Assembly: GCF_007827455.1 (NCBI RefSeq)
Contig: NZ_VISM01000001.1
Coordinates: 124,001-188,000, forward strand
Origin: Lutibacter sp. Hel_I_33_5
GTDB lineage: Bacteria > Bacteroidota > Bacteroidia > Flavobacteriales > Flavobacteriaceae
Reading direction: 5' to 3'
Length of the DNA: 64,000 nucleotides
Shown here: positions 17,390 through 26,041 of the stretch, in pieces
Numbering within the stretch: position 1 is the first letter of the stretch
How the letters are laid out: each line of letters opens with the position of its first letter
Program-made: the position numbers and the translations under genes
The notes under the pieces: model-generated
The model's database searches: none
Told to the model about the DNA's origin: nothing
Seen by the model: only the letters and a program-made list of their open reading frames with translations

Positions 17390-19321
17390 TTAAGAAATAG
17401 GAATATTAATTATCGTAGAAGTCCCTTTTTTGAGGGTAGAATCAATTTCAAAAGTACCCTCTAAATGTTCTATTCTAGTTTTAATAGAACTAATACCCAT
17501 ACCGTTTTTAAGATTGATTTTATTTATATCAAACCCCTTTCCGTTGTCTTCTATAATAATATTTAGATGATCATCATAATGTGCAAGATTAATAGTAGCA
17601 TTGGTTGCTTCTGCATGTTTAATAATATTGGTAGTCAATTCTTGTACTATTCTAAACACACTTATTTCTAGACTGTTATCAATTGGTTTGTCTAAACCGT
17701 AATCTATTACCACAATATTAATTTTATCTGCAGATGATATTTTTTCTGCCATCATTTGTATGGCAACCAATAAACCTTGATTTGCAATAACTCCAGCATT
17801 TTTTGCATGTGCAATACTCCGGACTTTCTTATAGGTTTCATCAATTAATCCTTCCGTTTTTTGATATAACTCTTCTTGATTAAAATGTTTTTTCTCTCTA
17901 TTAATTTTTAAATTCTCAAAATGTAATTTTAAGGTTGCTAAAACACTACCAATATTATCGTGTAAATCTTCTGCAATACGTTTGCGTTCTTTTTCTTGAC
18001 CATCTACCATAGCATTAATAGTGGTCAACTCTTGTTCTTTTATTAATGTAATGTTCTTTTGCTTTTCTAGTTCCTTTTGTTGTAAAGCAAGTAATCGTTT
18101 TTTACGCGAGTTTTTAAGATTTAAATAACCAATAGTACCGCCAAACAAAATAAATAGGAGAGAACCTATTAAAAAGTTGCTGTTTTGTTTACGTTTGTTT
18201 TCAATTTCTAAGTTATCTTGTTTTAATTGTAAATTCTCAATTTCTTTATCTTTAGAATTTAATTCTTCTCTAACTTTTGAGACTTCAGTATAATGCTTTT
18301 GAAAATTTAAGTTATAACTTGAAAAACGTGCTTTTCTTTCATAAATAAATGCAGAATCATATTCTTTTAAATTGTAAAAATGACCAGCCTTATAAGCATT
18401 TATATAAAAAATATTATCCAAACTATCGTTAACATTTATAAAACTATAAGCGGTTTTAAGGTAACTTAACCCTTTATTGTGCTCGTTTTTTTTAGTACTT
18501 ACTCTAGAAAAGTGAAATAAAATACTTAGTTTTTTAGTTTTATAATATTTTTCATTTGTTGTTAAATTCCAAGCTTTCAAGTAAAATTTTTCAGCAAGGT
18601 TTGGTTTTTCCCAGATAATGGAATTTCCTTTTTGAATATAATAGAATAAAAGTGGTTTATATTGTTGTTTAAATGTAGCAACTAAGGAATCAAATTTGTG
18701 AATTAGACTTTTTTCAATATTACTAGATTTTTTTCGATTCTCATCATATGTTTTCGATTGTCCATAAAGCTTATTTTTATAATTATAATAATAAAGCCAA
18801 TCAATTCCATCCTCACATAATTCTTTATATTTATTTAAGTGATTTTTATATTTACCATCATTTTGAAGTGAACCTTCGGCGTAAAAGTGTAAAATTGAAA
18901 GTAAGCTGTACTTAATTAATGGTTTATTTCCTGCTTTTAAACCTATTAAGCATGCATTTCTAAAATATTTAAATGAATTAACTCTATCTTTTTTATAATT
19001 TAATAGTAAATAGCCTTTAATTAAATTCTGCAATGAATTATTTATTTTAGAATTCGATTTAATAACTTTAAACTCTTTAATTTTTAATTCCATTTCTGAA
19101 ATTAAAGAAGTGCCATTATCAGCAATAATTTTTGTTAGTAGGTTGATTAATTCATTAACTGATGATTTGTTTTCTAAATTAATATTATGAGCTTTTTTAA
19201 ATTCTAATTTTTTTAAATTCTCAAAATATTTATCCAAATATGAGTAATCTTCAGAATGATTTTGTGAAAAATTATTCTGAAGAAACATAATTAAAAACAA
19301 CAAAAACATGTGTTTTCTCAA
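17390..19321 (-). CDS. Membrane histidine kinase with helical (TPR-like) sensor domain, HisKA_3 type
   Basis: 643 residues. A signal-like hydrophobic start (MFLLFLIMFLQNNFSQN) is followed by about 360 residues rich in paired helices (KPNLAEKFYLKAWNLTTNE, YLKTAYSFINVNDS) resembling tetratricopeptide repeats, probably periplasmic. Then comes a coiled coil, one membrane segment (FLIGSLLFILFGGTIGYL, about 380-397), another coiled coil, and the DesK/NarX-type dimerisation box ERKRIAEDLHDNIGSVLATLKLHF with the phospho-His near 455. The HATPase domain has NIIKHAEATNA, IEDNGKGFD and GMGISSIKTRIE. Partner is the response regulator downstream. The signal is unknown; it starts 4 bp after the unknown gene upstream. 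Confidence 0.9.
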   Translation of the reverse strand: MRKHMFLLFLIMFLQNNFSQNHSEDYSYLDKYFENLKKLEFKKAHNINLENKSSVNELINLLTKIIADNGTSLISEMELKIKEFKVIKSNSKINNSLQNLIKGYLLLNYKKDRVNSFKYFRNACLIGLKAGNKPLIKYSLLSILHFYAEGSLQNDGKYKNHLNKYKELCEDGIDWLYYYNYKNKLYGQSKTYDENRKKSSNIEKSLIHKFDSLVATFKQQYKPLLFYYIQKGNSIIWEKPNLAEKFYLKAWNLTTNEKYYKTKKLSILFHFSRVSTKKNEHNKGLSYLKTAYSFINVNDSLDNIFYINAYKAGHFYNLKEYDSAFIYERKARFSSYNLNFQKHYTEVSKVREELNSKDKEIENLQLKQDNLEIENKRKQNSNFLIGSLLFILFGGTIGYLNLKNSRKKRLLALQQKELEKQKNITLIKEQELTTINAMVDGQEKERKRIAEDLHDNIGSVLATLKLHFENLKINREKKHFNQEELYQKTEGLIDETYKKVRSIAHAKNAGVIANQGLLVAIQMMAEKISSADKINIVVIDYGLDKPIDNSLEISVFRIVQELTTNIIKHAEATNATINLAHYDDHLNIIIEDNGKGFDINKINLKNGMGISSIKTRIEHLEGTFEIDSTLKKGTSTIINIPIS

Positions 19322-19325
19322 ATTA

Positions 19326-19898
19326 TTATTTTATAATATTCAATAATGAAGTTTTACAATTTCCACCAGTAGCAGCAAGCTTATTTTTTTTATCTGTTGT
19401 TAAAGGAGTGTTAATGAATTTACCTATTAATTCCTTAACAGATTTATTTCTATTATTTGGAATAATATTTTCACCACTTCTATAATAGAATTCACTATCA
19501 AAAACCATTGAGGAAAAAGGGCTACTAACTTTATTTAAGGGATGAAGAAAACGTTCTATAAAAATCGTATCTGAATTACTAATGTCAGTTACATTATTTA
19601 ATTTTAAAGTGGTAGATTTATTCGTAGAAAGCCCTTGCACTTCAATTGCAATCTTTAAAATATCTCCATCGACTTTAGATTTATTCTTATCTTCTAATGA
19701 GTTTTTAGTAGCAAAACCTAAATTAATTGGTCCTTTGTAATTTACTAATTCTAAAGATAAAGACGCTTTATCTTCACTTATTTTACCATAAATTGCATAA
19801 AAGGTTCCATAGTTTTGACTTGCATACATAAATTGATAATGAAAAGTTTCATTAAGATCAATTGAACCTAATAATAATTGTTCATATTGGTTTTCCAT
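19326..19898 (-). CDS. Unknown protein, first gene of the two-component operon
   Basis: 190 residues I do not recognise. There is no signal peptide or membrane segment; the sequence is polar, with alternating strand-like stretches (YGTFYAIYGKISEDKASLSLELVNYKG, then ILKIAIEVQGL) suggesting a beta-rich fold, and a charged C-terminal tail with a single Cys. It is followed after 4 bp by the histidine kinase, so translation is likely linked, and its upstream region holds two of the three putative operators. It may be an accessory or sensor-linked cytoplasmic protein; function is not inferable from sequence. Confidence 0.6.
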   Translation of the reverse strand: MENQYEQLLLGSIDLNETFHYQFMYASQNYGTFYAIYGKISEDKASLSLELVNYKGPINLGFATKNSLEDKNKSKVDGDILKIAIEVQGLSTNKSTTLKLNNVTDISNSDTIFIERFLHPLNKVSSPFSSMVFDSEFYYRSGENIIPNNRNKSVKELIGKFINTPLTTDKKNKLAATGGNCKTSLLNIIK

Positions 19899-19958
19899 TT
19901 TAATTATTTTTTAAGATTAATAATACTCCAAATATCAAAAAACTATAAAGCAATTTTA

Positions 19959-19998
19959 TACCTACAAATAAGTATATTTTAGTACCTAAATATAAGTA
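19959..19998. promoter_or_regulatory. Two tandem putative response-regulator operators upstream of the kinase operon
   Basis: On the plus strand TACCTACAAATAAGTA (19959-19974) and TACCTAAATATAAGTA (19983-19998): two near-palindromes with centres 24 bp apart, 14 of 16 identical to each other and each 15 of 16 identical to the complement of the site before the LRR gene. They lie 61-100 bp before the ATG at 19898. Confidence 0.6.
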
Positions 19999-20004
19999 GA
20001 AAAA

Positions 20005-20682
20005 CTATAAAGTAAAAATAGTCAGTAGAACACCTAGAAGAATGGCCATAAACTTTTGAAAGTTAAATTTATGATTTTCAGTGCTTTCAAAAAGTATAAT
20101 GGTAGAAATATGTAAGAAAACACCAATAATTAAAGCTGTAATTTCTTTTGTATAGGTTGTTAAAAAAGGAACAATATCTGCCAATAAAACTCCTAAAGGA
20201 CTCATAAATGCAAACACTGTTAAAAATAAAATAATAGTTTGTTTAGCAAATTTAGCATGAATTAAAAAAGTTGTTAAAACAATGGCAATCGGAATTTTAT
20301 GCACTACAATAGCCCATAATAAATTATCTCCAGAATGATGAATTGGCAATCCTTCAGAAAAGGCATGCAAGCATAAACTCACAAATAATAAGGTAGGAAA
20401 TTGTTTTCCGTCGGTATGTACATGAATATGTCCATGTTCTGCACCTTTTGAGAAAGATTCTAAAACAGATTGTAAAATAATTCCTAATAGAATAAAAATT
20501 CCTAATTGTTTATAATTAGTAGTTCCACTATAGACTTCAGGTAAAAGATGTAGAATAGTTACGGAGAGTAAATAGGCACCACTAAAGGCTAATAATAAAC
20601 GTACAATTTTATTGCTAGGTTTTGATAAAACTACCAAAACAGCTCCAAAGACTACAGATAAAATTAATAATAAATAGGTCAT
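20005..20682 (-). CDS. ZIP-family divalent metal transporter
   Basis: 225 residues with seven or eight membrane segments. A His-rich loop (EHGHIHVHTDGKQ, about 82-94) sits where ZIP proteins carry their metal-binding loop, and the transport-site helices show HAFSEGLPIHH and VVHKIPIAIVL, the paired His/Glu motifs of ZIP IV and V. Probably brings in Zn or Fe; the exact metal cannot be told. Its start overlaps the stop of the methyltransferase gene by 4 bp, making a three-gene run with the BNR protein (21400-23853). Confidence 0.9.
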   Translation of the reverse strand: MTYLLLILSVVFGAVLVVLSKPSNKIVRLLLAFSGAYLLSVTILHLLPEVYSGTTNYKQLGIFILLGIILQSVLESFSKGAEHGHIHVHTDGKQFPTLLFVSLCLHAFSEGLPIHHSGDNLLWAIVVHKIPIAIVLTTFLIHAKFAKQTIILFLTVFAFMSPLGVLLADIVPFLTTYTKEITALIIGVFLHISTIILFESTENHKFNFQKFMAILLGVLLTIFTL

Positions 20683-21407
20683 TTAGCTACTAAAATTAGT
20701 CTATTAGAATTATTAGTAAACGAAGATAAATCATAATCTCCAAAAATATGTTCTATTGAAAATCCAACTTCTTTAAAATATGAAATTAATTTTTCAGATT
20801 CTAAATACTTTACACGTTCAGTGTAGGAGTGATCCTCATTATCAGCATTAAAAGAAATATGTTTTTGAATAAATCCATCTACAATTTCACGCTGAATATT
20901 AAATGAAATACCGTCAATTTCTTTAACTTCTTTTTCAACAAGATTGTTTTTTACTTTTAACACATTCATAAAGTCAAACACAAAATATCCGTCTTTATTT
21001 AATCCTTGTTTTATATTATCAAGAATTAATACATCTTCTTTATCATCATCAAAATAACCAAAACTAGTGAACAAATTAAAAATAGCATCATAGTTTTGTC
21101 TAAAAGGCTTACGCATATCATGCACTTTAAAATGTAAGCTGTCATTTTCAAATTTCTTAGCAGATTGAATACTATTTTTAGATAAATCTCCACCAGTAAC
21201 TTTATAACCTAATTTGTTTAAAAAAACAGCATGACGTCCTTTTCCACAAGGCAAATCAAGAATATGAGTTGTTAAAGGAAGTTTTAGAAAATCAGTGATA
21301 TTTCGCATAAATAATTGCGCATCAGAATCATCTCTATTTTTGTATAAAATGTGATAATATTTGGTATTAAACCAATCGGTAAACCAATCTTTTTGGGAGT
21401 TATTCAA
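20679..21407 (-). CDS. Class I SAM-dependent methyltransferase
   Basis: 242 residues. Motif I ILDLPCGKGRHAVFLNKLG (about 43-61), the acidic motif II end VTGGDLSKNSI, and IFNLFTSFGYF at motif IV place it in the small-molecule methyltransferase group (Methyltransf_25 type). No target-recognition domain is visible, so the substrate is unknown. It overlaps the BNR gene upstream by 8 bp and the ZIP gene downstream by 4 bp, so the three are transcribed together. Confidence 0.85.
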   Translation of the reverse strand: MNNSQKDWFTDWFNTKYYHILYKNRDDSDAQLFMRNITDFLKLPLTTHILDLPCGKGRHAVFLNKLGYKVTGGDLSKNSIQSAKKFENDSLHFKVHDMRKPFRQNYDAIFNLFTSFGYFDDDKEDVLILDNIKQGLNKDGYFVFDFMNVLKVKNNLVEKEVKEIDGISFNIQREIVDGFIQKHISFNADNEDHSYTERVKYLESEKLISYFKEVGFSIEHIFGDYDLSSFTNNSNRLILVAK

Positions 21408-23853
21408 TTAAAATTTTACTTTTATAATGTGTGTTATTCTTATTTCTTACTTCTAAAATATACAATCCTTTTTTTAGGTTTGACGTATCAATTAGTAAAG
21501 AATTACTAACATTAGTGTATTTTTTTTCAATTACTTTTTTTCCTGTAATATCATAAAAAACAATCTTCATTTCCGCAGAAATTACAGAATGCAAATCTAA
21601 TTTAATTTTATCATTTGCAGGATTTGGATATACATTTTTTACAAAAGAGATTTGATCAGAAGTTAGGTTAAGAGAAGAAGTATTAAAAGTGAAGATTCCT
21701 CCACCAAAAGTACCTGCAAATAAATTGCTACCATCTCTAGAAAATTCTAAGGTAGTTACAGCTCTATTATCAAGTCCTGTATTAGTAAGTACCCAATTTT
21801 GACCCCCGTTTGTACTTGCATAAATTCCTGAACGCATATCAGAAGCTACAATATGATTTTTATTACCTGGGTTTACTTTTACGTTAGTAATGATTTTATT
21901 TCCAGAGCCATCTAATAATTGCGTCCAATTAGTACCATTATCAGTAGATTTATAAACACCATTATCTTTTGTGCCAACATAGATAACTGAATTATTTTCT
22001 GCTAAGGTGATACTAAATATACTCTTATCGACTAGGTTTAAACCTATTGGAATCCATGTTGTACCTCCATCTGTAGAATGATATATTCCAGAACCTATAG
22101 TTTCTCTTAAACCAACATAAACATTGTTTTCATCAGTAGAATTTATAGCTAATGCAGTAATATTTAGATTTGTATTTGGTATTGAAGCTAGACCTCCAAC
22201 TTCTGTCCAAGTTTCCCCAGCATCAATAGATTTATAAACCCCATAACTATCTTGAATATTAGTATCTTCTGGATTATTATAGAAAAACTGATATGCAAAA
22301 CCTGCATACATTACATTTGGATTGCTTTGACTAATAGCAATTTCTTTTACTCCATGTCTATCAGTAAAAGCACCAGCATTAGCATTAGGATGGTCAAATT
22401 TTGTTGTCCAATTTTGTCCTCCATCTGTACTTTTAAAAATTAAACCTTCATGTTCATCAGTAACAAACATTGTGTCACTATTTGTTGGATGAACTGCTGC
22501 TGAATACCATTCAGCAGAACCTCCCGCATCTCCATAAAATAATCCCGTATAAGTATCTCCATTATTTGAAGATTTAAAAGGACCACTTCTACCAACTGCT
22601 ATAAAACCTGATGAATTTTGATTGTCAACGGCAATTTTATGAATTGTAGCTCCTGTATATCCTTTTCCTAAAGTAGTCCATGTTTTTGCACCATCTATTG
22701 ATTTAAAAATTCCTCCACCATAATTTGCAGCATATAAAATATCTGGATTTGTTTTATCTATGGTAATTTCAATAGGAACTCCGGCTCTAATTCCTGGAGG
22801 TCCCCAAGATTGAGGAGAGGTTGGTGTACCTCCTCGATGTCCTGTCCAAGTAGCTCCTCCATCAATACTTTTATAAAAAGCATAGTCACTTGCCGCATAT
22901 ACTATATCATTGTTAGAAGGCGCAATTTTTACAGCTGTAAAAATTGCTTCTGAATATCCAGGTAAAATAACATCGGTTGGGGCGATTACTTGAGTCCAAC
23001 TTGTTCCACCATTTGTAGATTTAAATACTCCTCCTTTTATGGGCGTAGGATAATTATTTTCAGCATTATTTCCTGTTGCAATATATAATAAGCCTGGAGT
23101 TGCAGAATCTGACATTCCGCCAACAAATAGACTTCCAGTAATTCCTGTATTAGATGGATTCCAACTTGCACCACCATCTGTGGATTTTAATATTCCAACA
23201 CCAGTAATATTATTTGCTTCTCTATCAAAAATACCTGTTGAAGAAACTAAATTAGTAGGATTTGCACCAATACAAAGCCATCTAGCTAAACTATCTCCTT
23301 CCCAAATTTTAACCCAATTTTCTCCACCATCAATGGTTTTATAGATAACACCTTTTACTTTTTCAAATTCATTTCCTTGATTCCCAGTAGGAACTTCGCC
23401 ACTTGCATATACAATATTAGAATCACCATTTACAACACTAATCTCTCTAAAGACGATATTAGTTTCGGTAATCCCGTTTGTTTTTTTTATCCAATTTTCA
23501 GCCGAATCTGAGGATTTAAAAATTCCGCTATCAAATTGTGTTCCTGCCCAAATAGTTGTCGGATTATTTTGATCTATAGCAATAGTAAAAACGGGTATGG
23601 CATCATCAGAAATCCCAGTTCTAGAGGTTATTCCGTTATTTTTGGGAACCCAAGTTGTTCCTCCATCGCTACTTTTATGCACGCCACTAAATGCATCTGT
23701 AATATAAATTATTTGATTATTAGTAGGGTGAATTTTAATGTTATATCCTAATCCACCAATTGGGCCTCCAGTTCTTTGCCATTGTTGACCAACTAAAAAT
23801 GTATTAGATAACAAAAAAGTAAATACGATTAGTTGTACGAATTTATTTTTCAT
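21400..23853 (-). CDS. Secreted BNR/sortilin-like beta-propeller protein with T9SS sorting domain
   Basis: 817 residues. Signal peptide (FVQLIVFTFLLSNTFLVGQ), then at least eleven Asp-box repeats S-x-D-x-G-x-T-W (SSDGGTTW, TIDGGENW, STDGGASW, STNGGTSW, SIDGGATW, SIDGAKTW, STDGGQNW, SIDAGETW, STDGGTTW, STDNGTNW, STNGGQNW), consistent with one large or two stacked beta-propellers as in sortilin/VPS10 and BNR glycosidases. The last 80 residues are a Por sorting domain (VYPNPANDKIKLDLH ... VRNKNNTHYKSKILIE). Many such proteins lack catalytic residues, so enzymatic activity is uncertain. Outside of the cell or surface bound. Confidence 0.88.
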   Translation of the reverse strand: MKNKFVQLIVFTFLLSNTFLVGQQWQRTGGPIGGLGYNIKIHPTNNQIIYITDAFSGVHKSSDGGTTWVPKNNGITSRTGISDDAIPVFTIAIDQNNPTTIWAGTQFDSGIFKSSDSAENWIKKTNGITETNIVFREISVVNGDSNIVYASGEVPTGNQGNEFEKVKGVIYKTIDGGENWVKIWEGDSLARWLCIGANPTNLVSSTGIFDREANNITGVGILKSTDGGASWNPSNTGITGSLFVGGMSDSATPGLLYIATGNNAENNYPTPIKGGVFKSTNGGTSWTQVIAPTDVILPGYSEAIFTAVKIAPSNNDIVYAASDYAFYKSIDGGATWTGHRGGTPTSPQSWGPPGIRAGVPIEITIDKTNPDILYAANYGGGIFKSIDGAKTWTTLGKGYTGATIHKIAVDNQNSSGFIAVGRSGPFKSSNNGDTYTGLFYGDAGGSAEWYSAAVHPTNSDTMFVTDEHEGLIFKSTDGGQNWTTKFDHPNANAGAFTDRHGVKEIAISQSNPNVMYAGFAYQFFYNNPEDTNIQDSYGVYKSIDAGETWTEVGGLASIPNTNLNITALAINSTDENNVYVGLRETIGSGIYHSTDGGTTWIPIGLNLVDKSIFSITLAENNSVIYVGTKDNGVYKSTDNGTNWTQLLDGSGNKIITNVKVNPGNKNHIVASDMRSGIYASTNGGQNWVLTNTGLDNRAVTTLEFSRDGSNLFAGTFGGGIFTFNTSSLNLTSDQISFVKNVYPNPANDKIKLDLHSVISAEMKIVFYDITGKKVIEKKYTNVSNSLLIDTSNLKKGLYILEVRNKNNTHYKSKILIE

Positions 23854-23915
23854 AATAATATAGATTAAGTATTAAAAAGGGAGTATAATCAAAGGTATTA
23901 AATTATTTTTGCAAT

Positions 23916-25097
23916 ATGAACAAAGATTTTAAAATGACGGCAACTACGCTTTTTGGTTTAGAAAGTGTGCTTGCAGATGAGTTAAAAAAACTAGGAGCAC
24001 AAGATATAAAGGAAGGAGTTAGAAGTGTTTCTTTTAGAGGTGATACTGGTTTTATGTACAAAGCAAATATTGCGTTACGTACAGCTGTTCGGATTTTAAA
24101 ACCTATTAAGACGAGTAAAATTTTTGATGAAGAAGATTTATATGAGTCTATTCAGAAAATTAAATGGGAAAAATATTTAGATGTAGAAGGTACTTTTGCT
24201 ATTGGAGCAGTTGTGAATTCTAAGAATTTCACTTCAAATTCACATTATATTTCTTTAAAATCTAAAGATGCAATCGCAGATTATTTTAGACATAAATATA
24301 GCAAAAGACCTAATGTAGATTTAGATTTCCCAGATTTAAAAATCCATATTCATATTCAAAAAGATTGGTTAACGGTTTCTTTAGATTCTTCGGGAGATTC
24401 TTTGCATAAACGTGGCTATAGAACTGCTACTAATATTGCGCCTATAAACGAAGTCTTGGCAGCAGGAATGGTTTTATTATCGGGCTATACTGGAGATGAA
24501 AACTTTATTGATCCTATGTGTGGTTCTGGTACCATTTTGATCGAAGCTGCAATGATTGCCAATAATATTCCAGCAAATATCAATAGAAAACTATTTGCTT
24601 TTGAGAATTGGAAAGATTACGATGAAGACCTGTATTTTACCATTCAAGATGCATTATTAAAGAAAATACGATCTTCTCATTTTAAAATTATGGGATTTGA
24701 TAAAGCGCCATCTGCTGTACAAAAAGCAAAAGCGAATGTAGAAAACGCGAACCTAGATGACTTTATTGGCGTACATCATGTTAACTTTTTTAATTCTACT
24801 AAAGAAGTTTTCGGAAACACCACAATTTTGTTTAACCCACCCTATGGAGAGCGTTTAAATATTGATATTCCAGAGTTTTATAAAAAAATAGGGGATACGC
24901 TTAAACATAATTACCCAGGCTCTACAGCTTGGTTAATTACTTCTGATATACAAGCGTTAAAACATGTAGGGTTACGTACATCTAAACGTATTCCTTTAAA
25001 GAATGCTGATTTAGAATGTCGATTTGTAAAGTACGAATTGTATGAAGGCTCTAAAAAAGTAAAAGAGCGTAAATATATTTCGGATACAGAAGAATAG
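23916..25097 (+). CDS. THUMP-domain rRNA guanine-N2 methyltransferase (RlmL/YpsC-like)
   Basis: 393 residues. The N-terminal part (TATTLFGLESVLADELKKLG) and the THUMP domain to about residue 155 are followed by IHIHIQKDWLTVSLDSSG and the methyltransferase domain with FIDPMCGSGTILIEAAMIA and the catalytic NPPYGERL. This arrangement matches the stand-alone RlmL half (23S m2G2445). Start at 23916 could also be the Met seven codons later. TATTTTTG (23904-23911) resembles a -7 box, but it sits so close to the ATG that the transcript would be nearly leaderless. It is the last core gene before the accessory island. Confidence 0.9.
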   Translation: MNKDFKMTATTLFGLESVLADELKKLGAQDIKEGVRSVSFRGDTGFMYKANIALRTAVRILKPIKTSKIFDEEDLYESIQKIKWEKYLDVEGTFAIGAVVNSKNFTSNSHYISLKSKDAIADYFRHKYSKRPNVDLDFPDLKIHIHIQKDWLTVSLDSSGDSLHKRGYRTATNIAPINEVLAAGMVLLSGYTGDENFIDPMCGSGTILIEAAMIANNIPANINRKLFAFENWKDYDEDLYFTIQDALLKKIRSSHFKIMGFDKAPSAVQKAKANVENANLDDFIGVHHVNFFNSTKEVFGNTTILFNPPYGERLNIDIPEFYKKIGDTLKHNYPGSTAWLITSDIQALKHVGLRTSKRIPLKNADLECRFVKYELYEGSKKVKERKYISDTEE

Positions 25098-25107
25098 CAA
25101 TTTATTG

Positions 25108-25184
25108 TCATTGCGAAGTTTACTTTTTTGTAAACTGTGGCAATCTCTCTATAAGTAACTGATTACTTCGTTAACTCGCAATGA
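25108..25184. repeat. Palindromic intergenic repeat (cattgcga family)
   Basis: Outer arms TCATTGCGA (25108-25116) and TCGCAATGA (25176-25184) enclose an inner hairpin AGTTTAC/GTAAACT (25117-25123 with 25130-25136). Elements of this look are scattered between genes in flavobacterial genomes and probably act as a terminator after the THUMP gene. Confidence 0.6.
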
Positions 25185-25241
25185 TGCTTATTAATAAGTG
25201 TAAAAAACGATGTGTTTTTTAATCAAAACTTGACATGTTTA

Positions 25242-25493
25242 TTAAGTGTTTTGAAAACAAGAAATTTCAAATTTTTGTTTATATAATTTCTCCTGTCTTT
25301 TGCAAATTGTAAGTTCTGTTTTTCCTTTATATAGATATTTATATAACTTTTGACTTTCTCTTGTTGCATACCTTATTACGTAAGAAGGTTTTTTTGATTG
25401 TTTATTTAAGCCTATTTCAAATAAATGTTTTTCTATTGATTTTAAAAATTTAATAGATCCAATTGTTATTTGAGATAGTAATGTAGTATTGTG
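25242..25493 (-). pseudogene. C-terminal remnant of a LAGLIDADG-like homing endonuclease
   Basis: A minus-strand open stretch of 83 sense codons with no initiation codon, bounded by stops at 25494-25496 and 25242-25244. It reads FLKSIEKHLFEIGL, then SYVIRYATRES, then LYKYLYKGKTELTICKRQEK, then LYKQKFEISC. The order FLxxIxxxL-G, a Y-xxRY strand, LYxYLY and a K-R-x-xK end resembles the second half of LAGLIDADG_3-type endonucleases found free-standing in bacteria. The catalytic first half is missing and nothing upstream restores it, so I read it as a decayed fragment. Recognition is by eye and moderate; it was too short and start-less to be called as a gene. Confidence 0.5.
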
Positions 25494-25497
25494 TTAT

Positions 25498-25548
25498 AAA
25501 ATAATCGAGTACTTGGTAGCGGCTATTTTATATAACGGCTAATTATAG
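25498..25548. repeat. Island-flanking direct repeat, left copy
   Basis: 51 bp that match 32795-32845 at 46 positions; core GCGGCTATTTTATATAACGG. The same strand orientation is seen in both copies, which lie either side of the accessory genes 26042-32269. A continuation (25542-25557) is identical to 32957-32972. Confidence 0.7.
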
Positions 25549-26041
25549 CTATCAAATAAACCTAAAAGTTAACTAGCCGTAATTTCTTTTAACATAATAT
25601 CTATCGATATAAACCTAAAGGCACTATATCTATAATTATGTGTAAATAGCCTGAAAAACGGCTATACAGAAATTACTGTATATTTGTACTATAATGTTCT
25701 GCGTTATGTAACTTGAGCTTTGGTTAAAAGCGAAAGTAGTTACATAGTTTCTTGAAAAATTTACTCCAAAAGTTTCTTTACGATGTTAATGGAACACTTT
25801 TTATGCGACGACGTAGGAGGGAAGCATAATGTGTGTGGAAAGATTGTTAAAACAAACCTTTCAATGATTGGAAATCATTATTTGTAAACTATATTTGGAT
25901 TTGATAAAACCTCGTAATGATGATCTTTTCTTGCGAATCATTATATTGCTGAATGTAAATCACATATTTAGTCACAACTAACTATCTATGAATATATCGT
26001 AATACATTATTAAAAACTAATAAAACCTATAATCTAAATTT
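25549..26041. other. Gene-free stretch before the AraC gene
   Basis: No convincing frame on either strand. It holds inverted GGCTAT motifs (ACGGCTA near 25535 against TAGCCGT near 25577; ATAGCC and GGCTAT around 25646-25664), a TATATTTG (25679-25686) that fits the -7 promoter consensus, and a 14-mer (25682-25695) repeated at 33004-33017. It looks like decayed mobile or regulatory DNA rather than a gene. Confidence 0.5.

Noticed and set aside
25549..26041. Possible integron attC-like site (GCGTTATGTAAC near 25701)
   Set aside because: The core resembles attC ends, but no R'/R'' pair with the right spacing and no integrase are seen.
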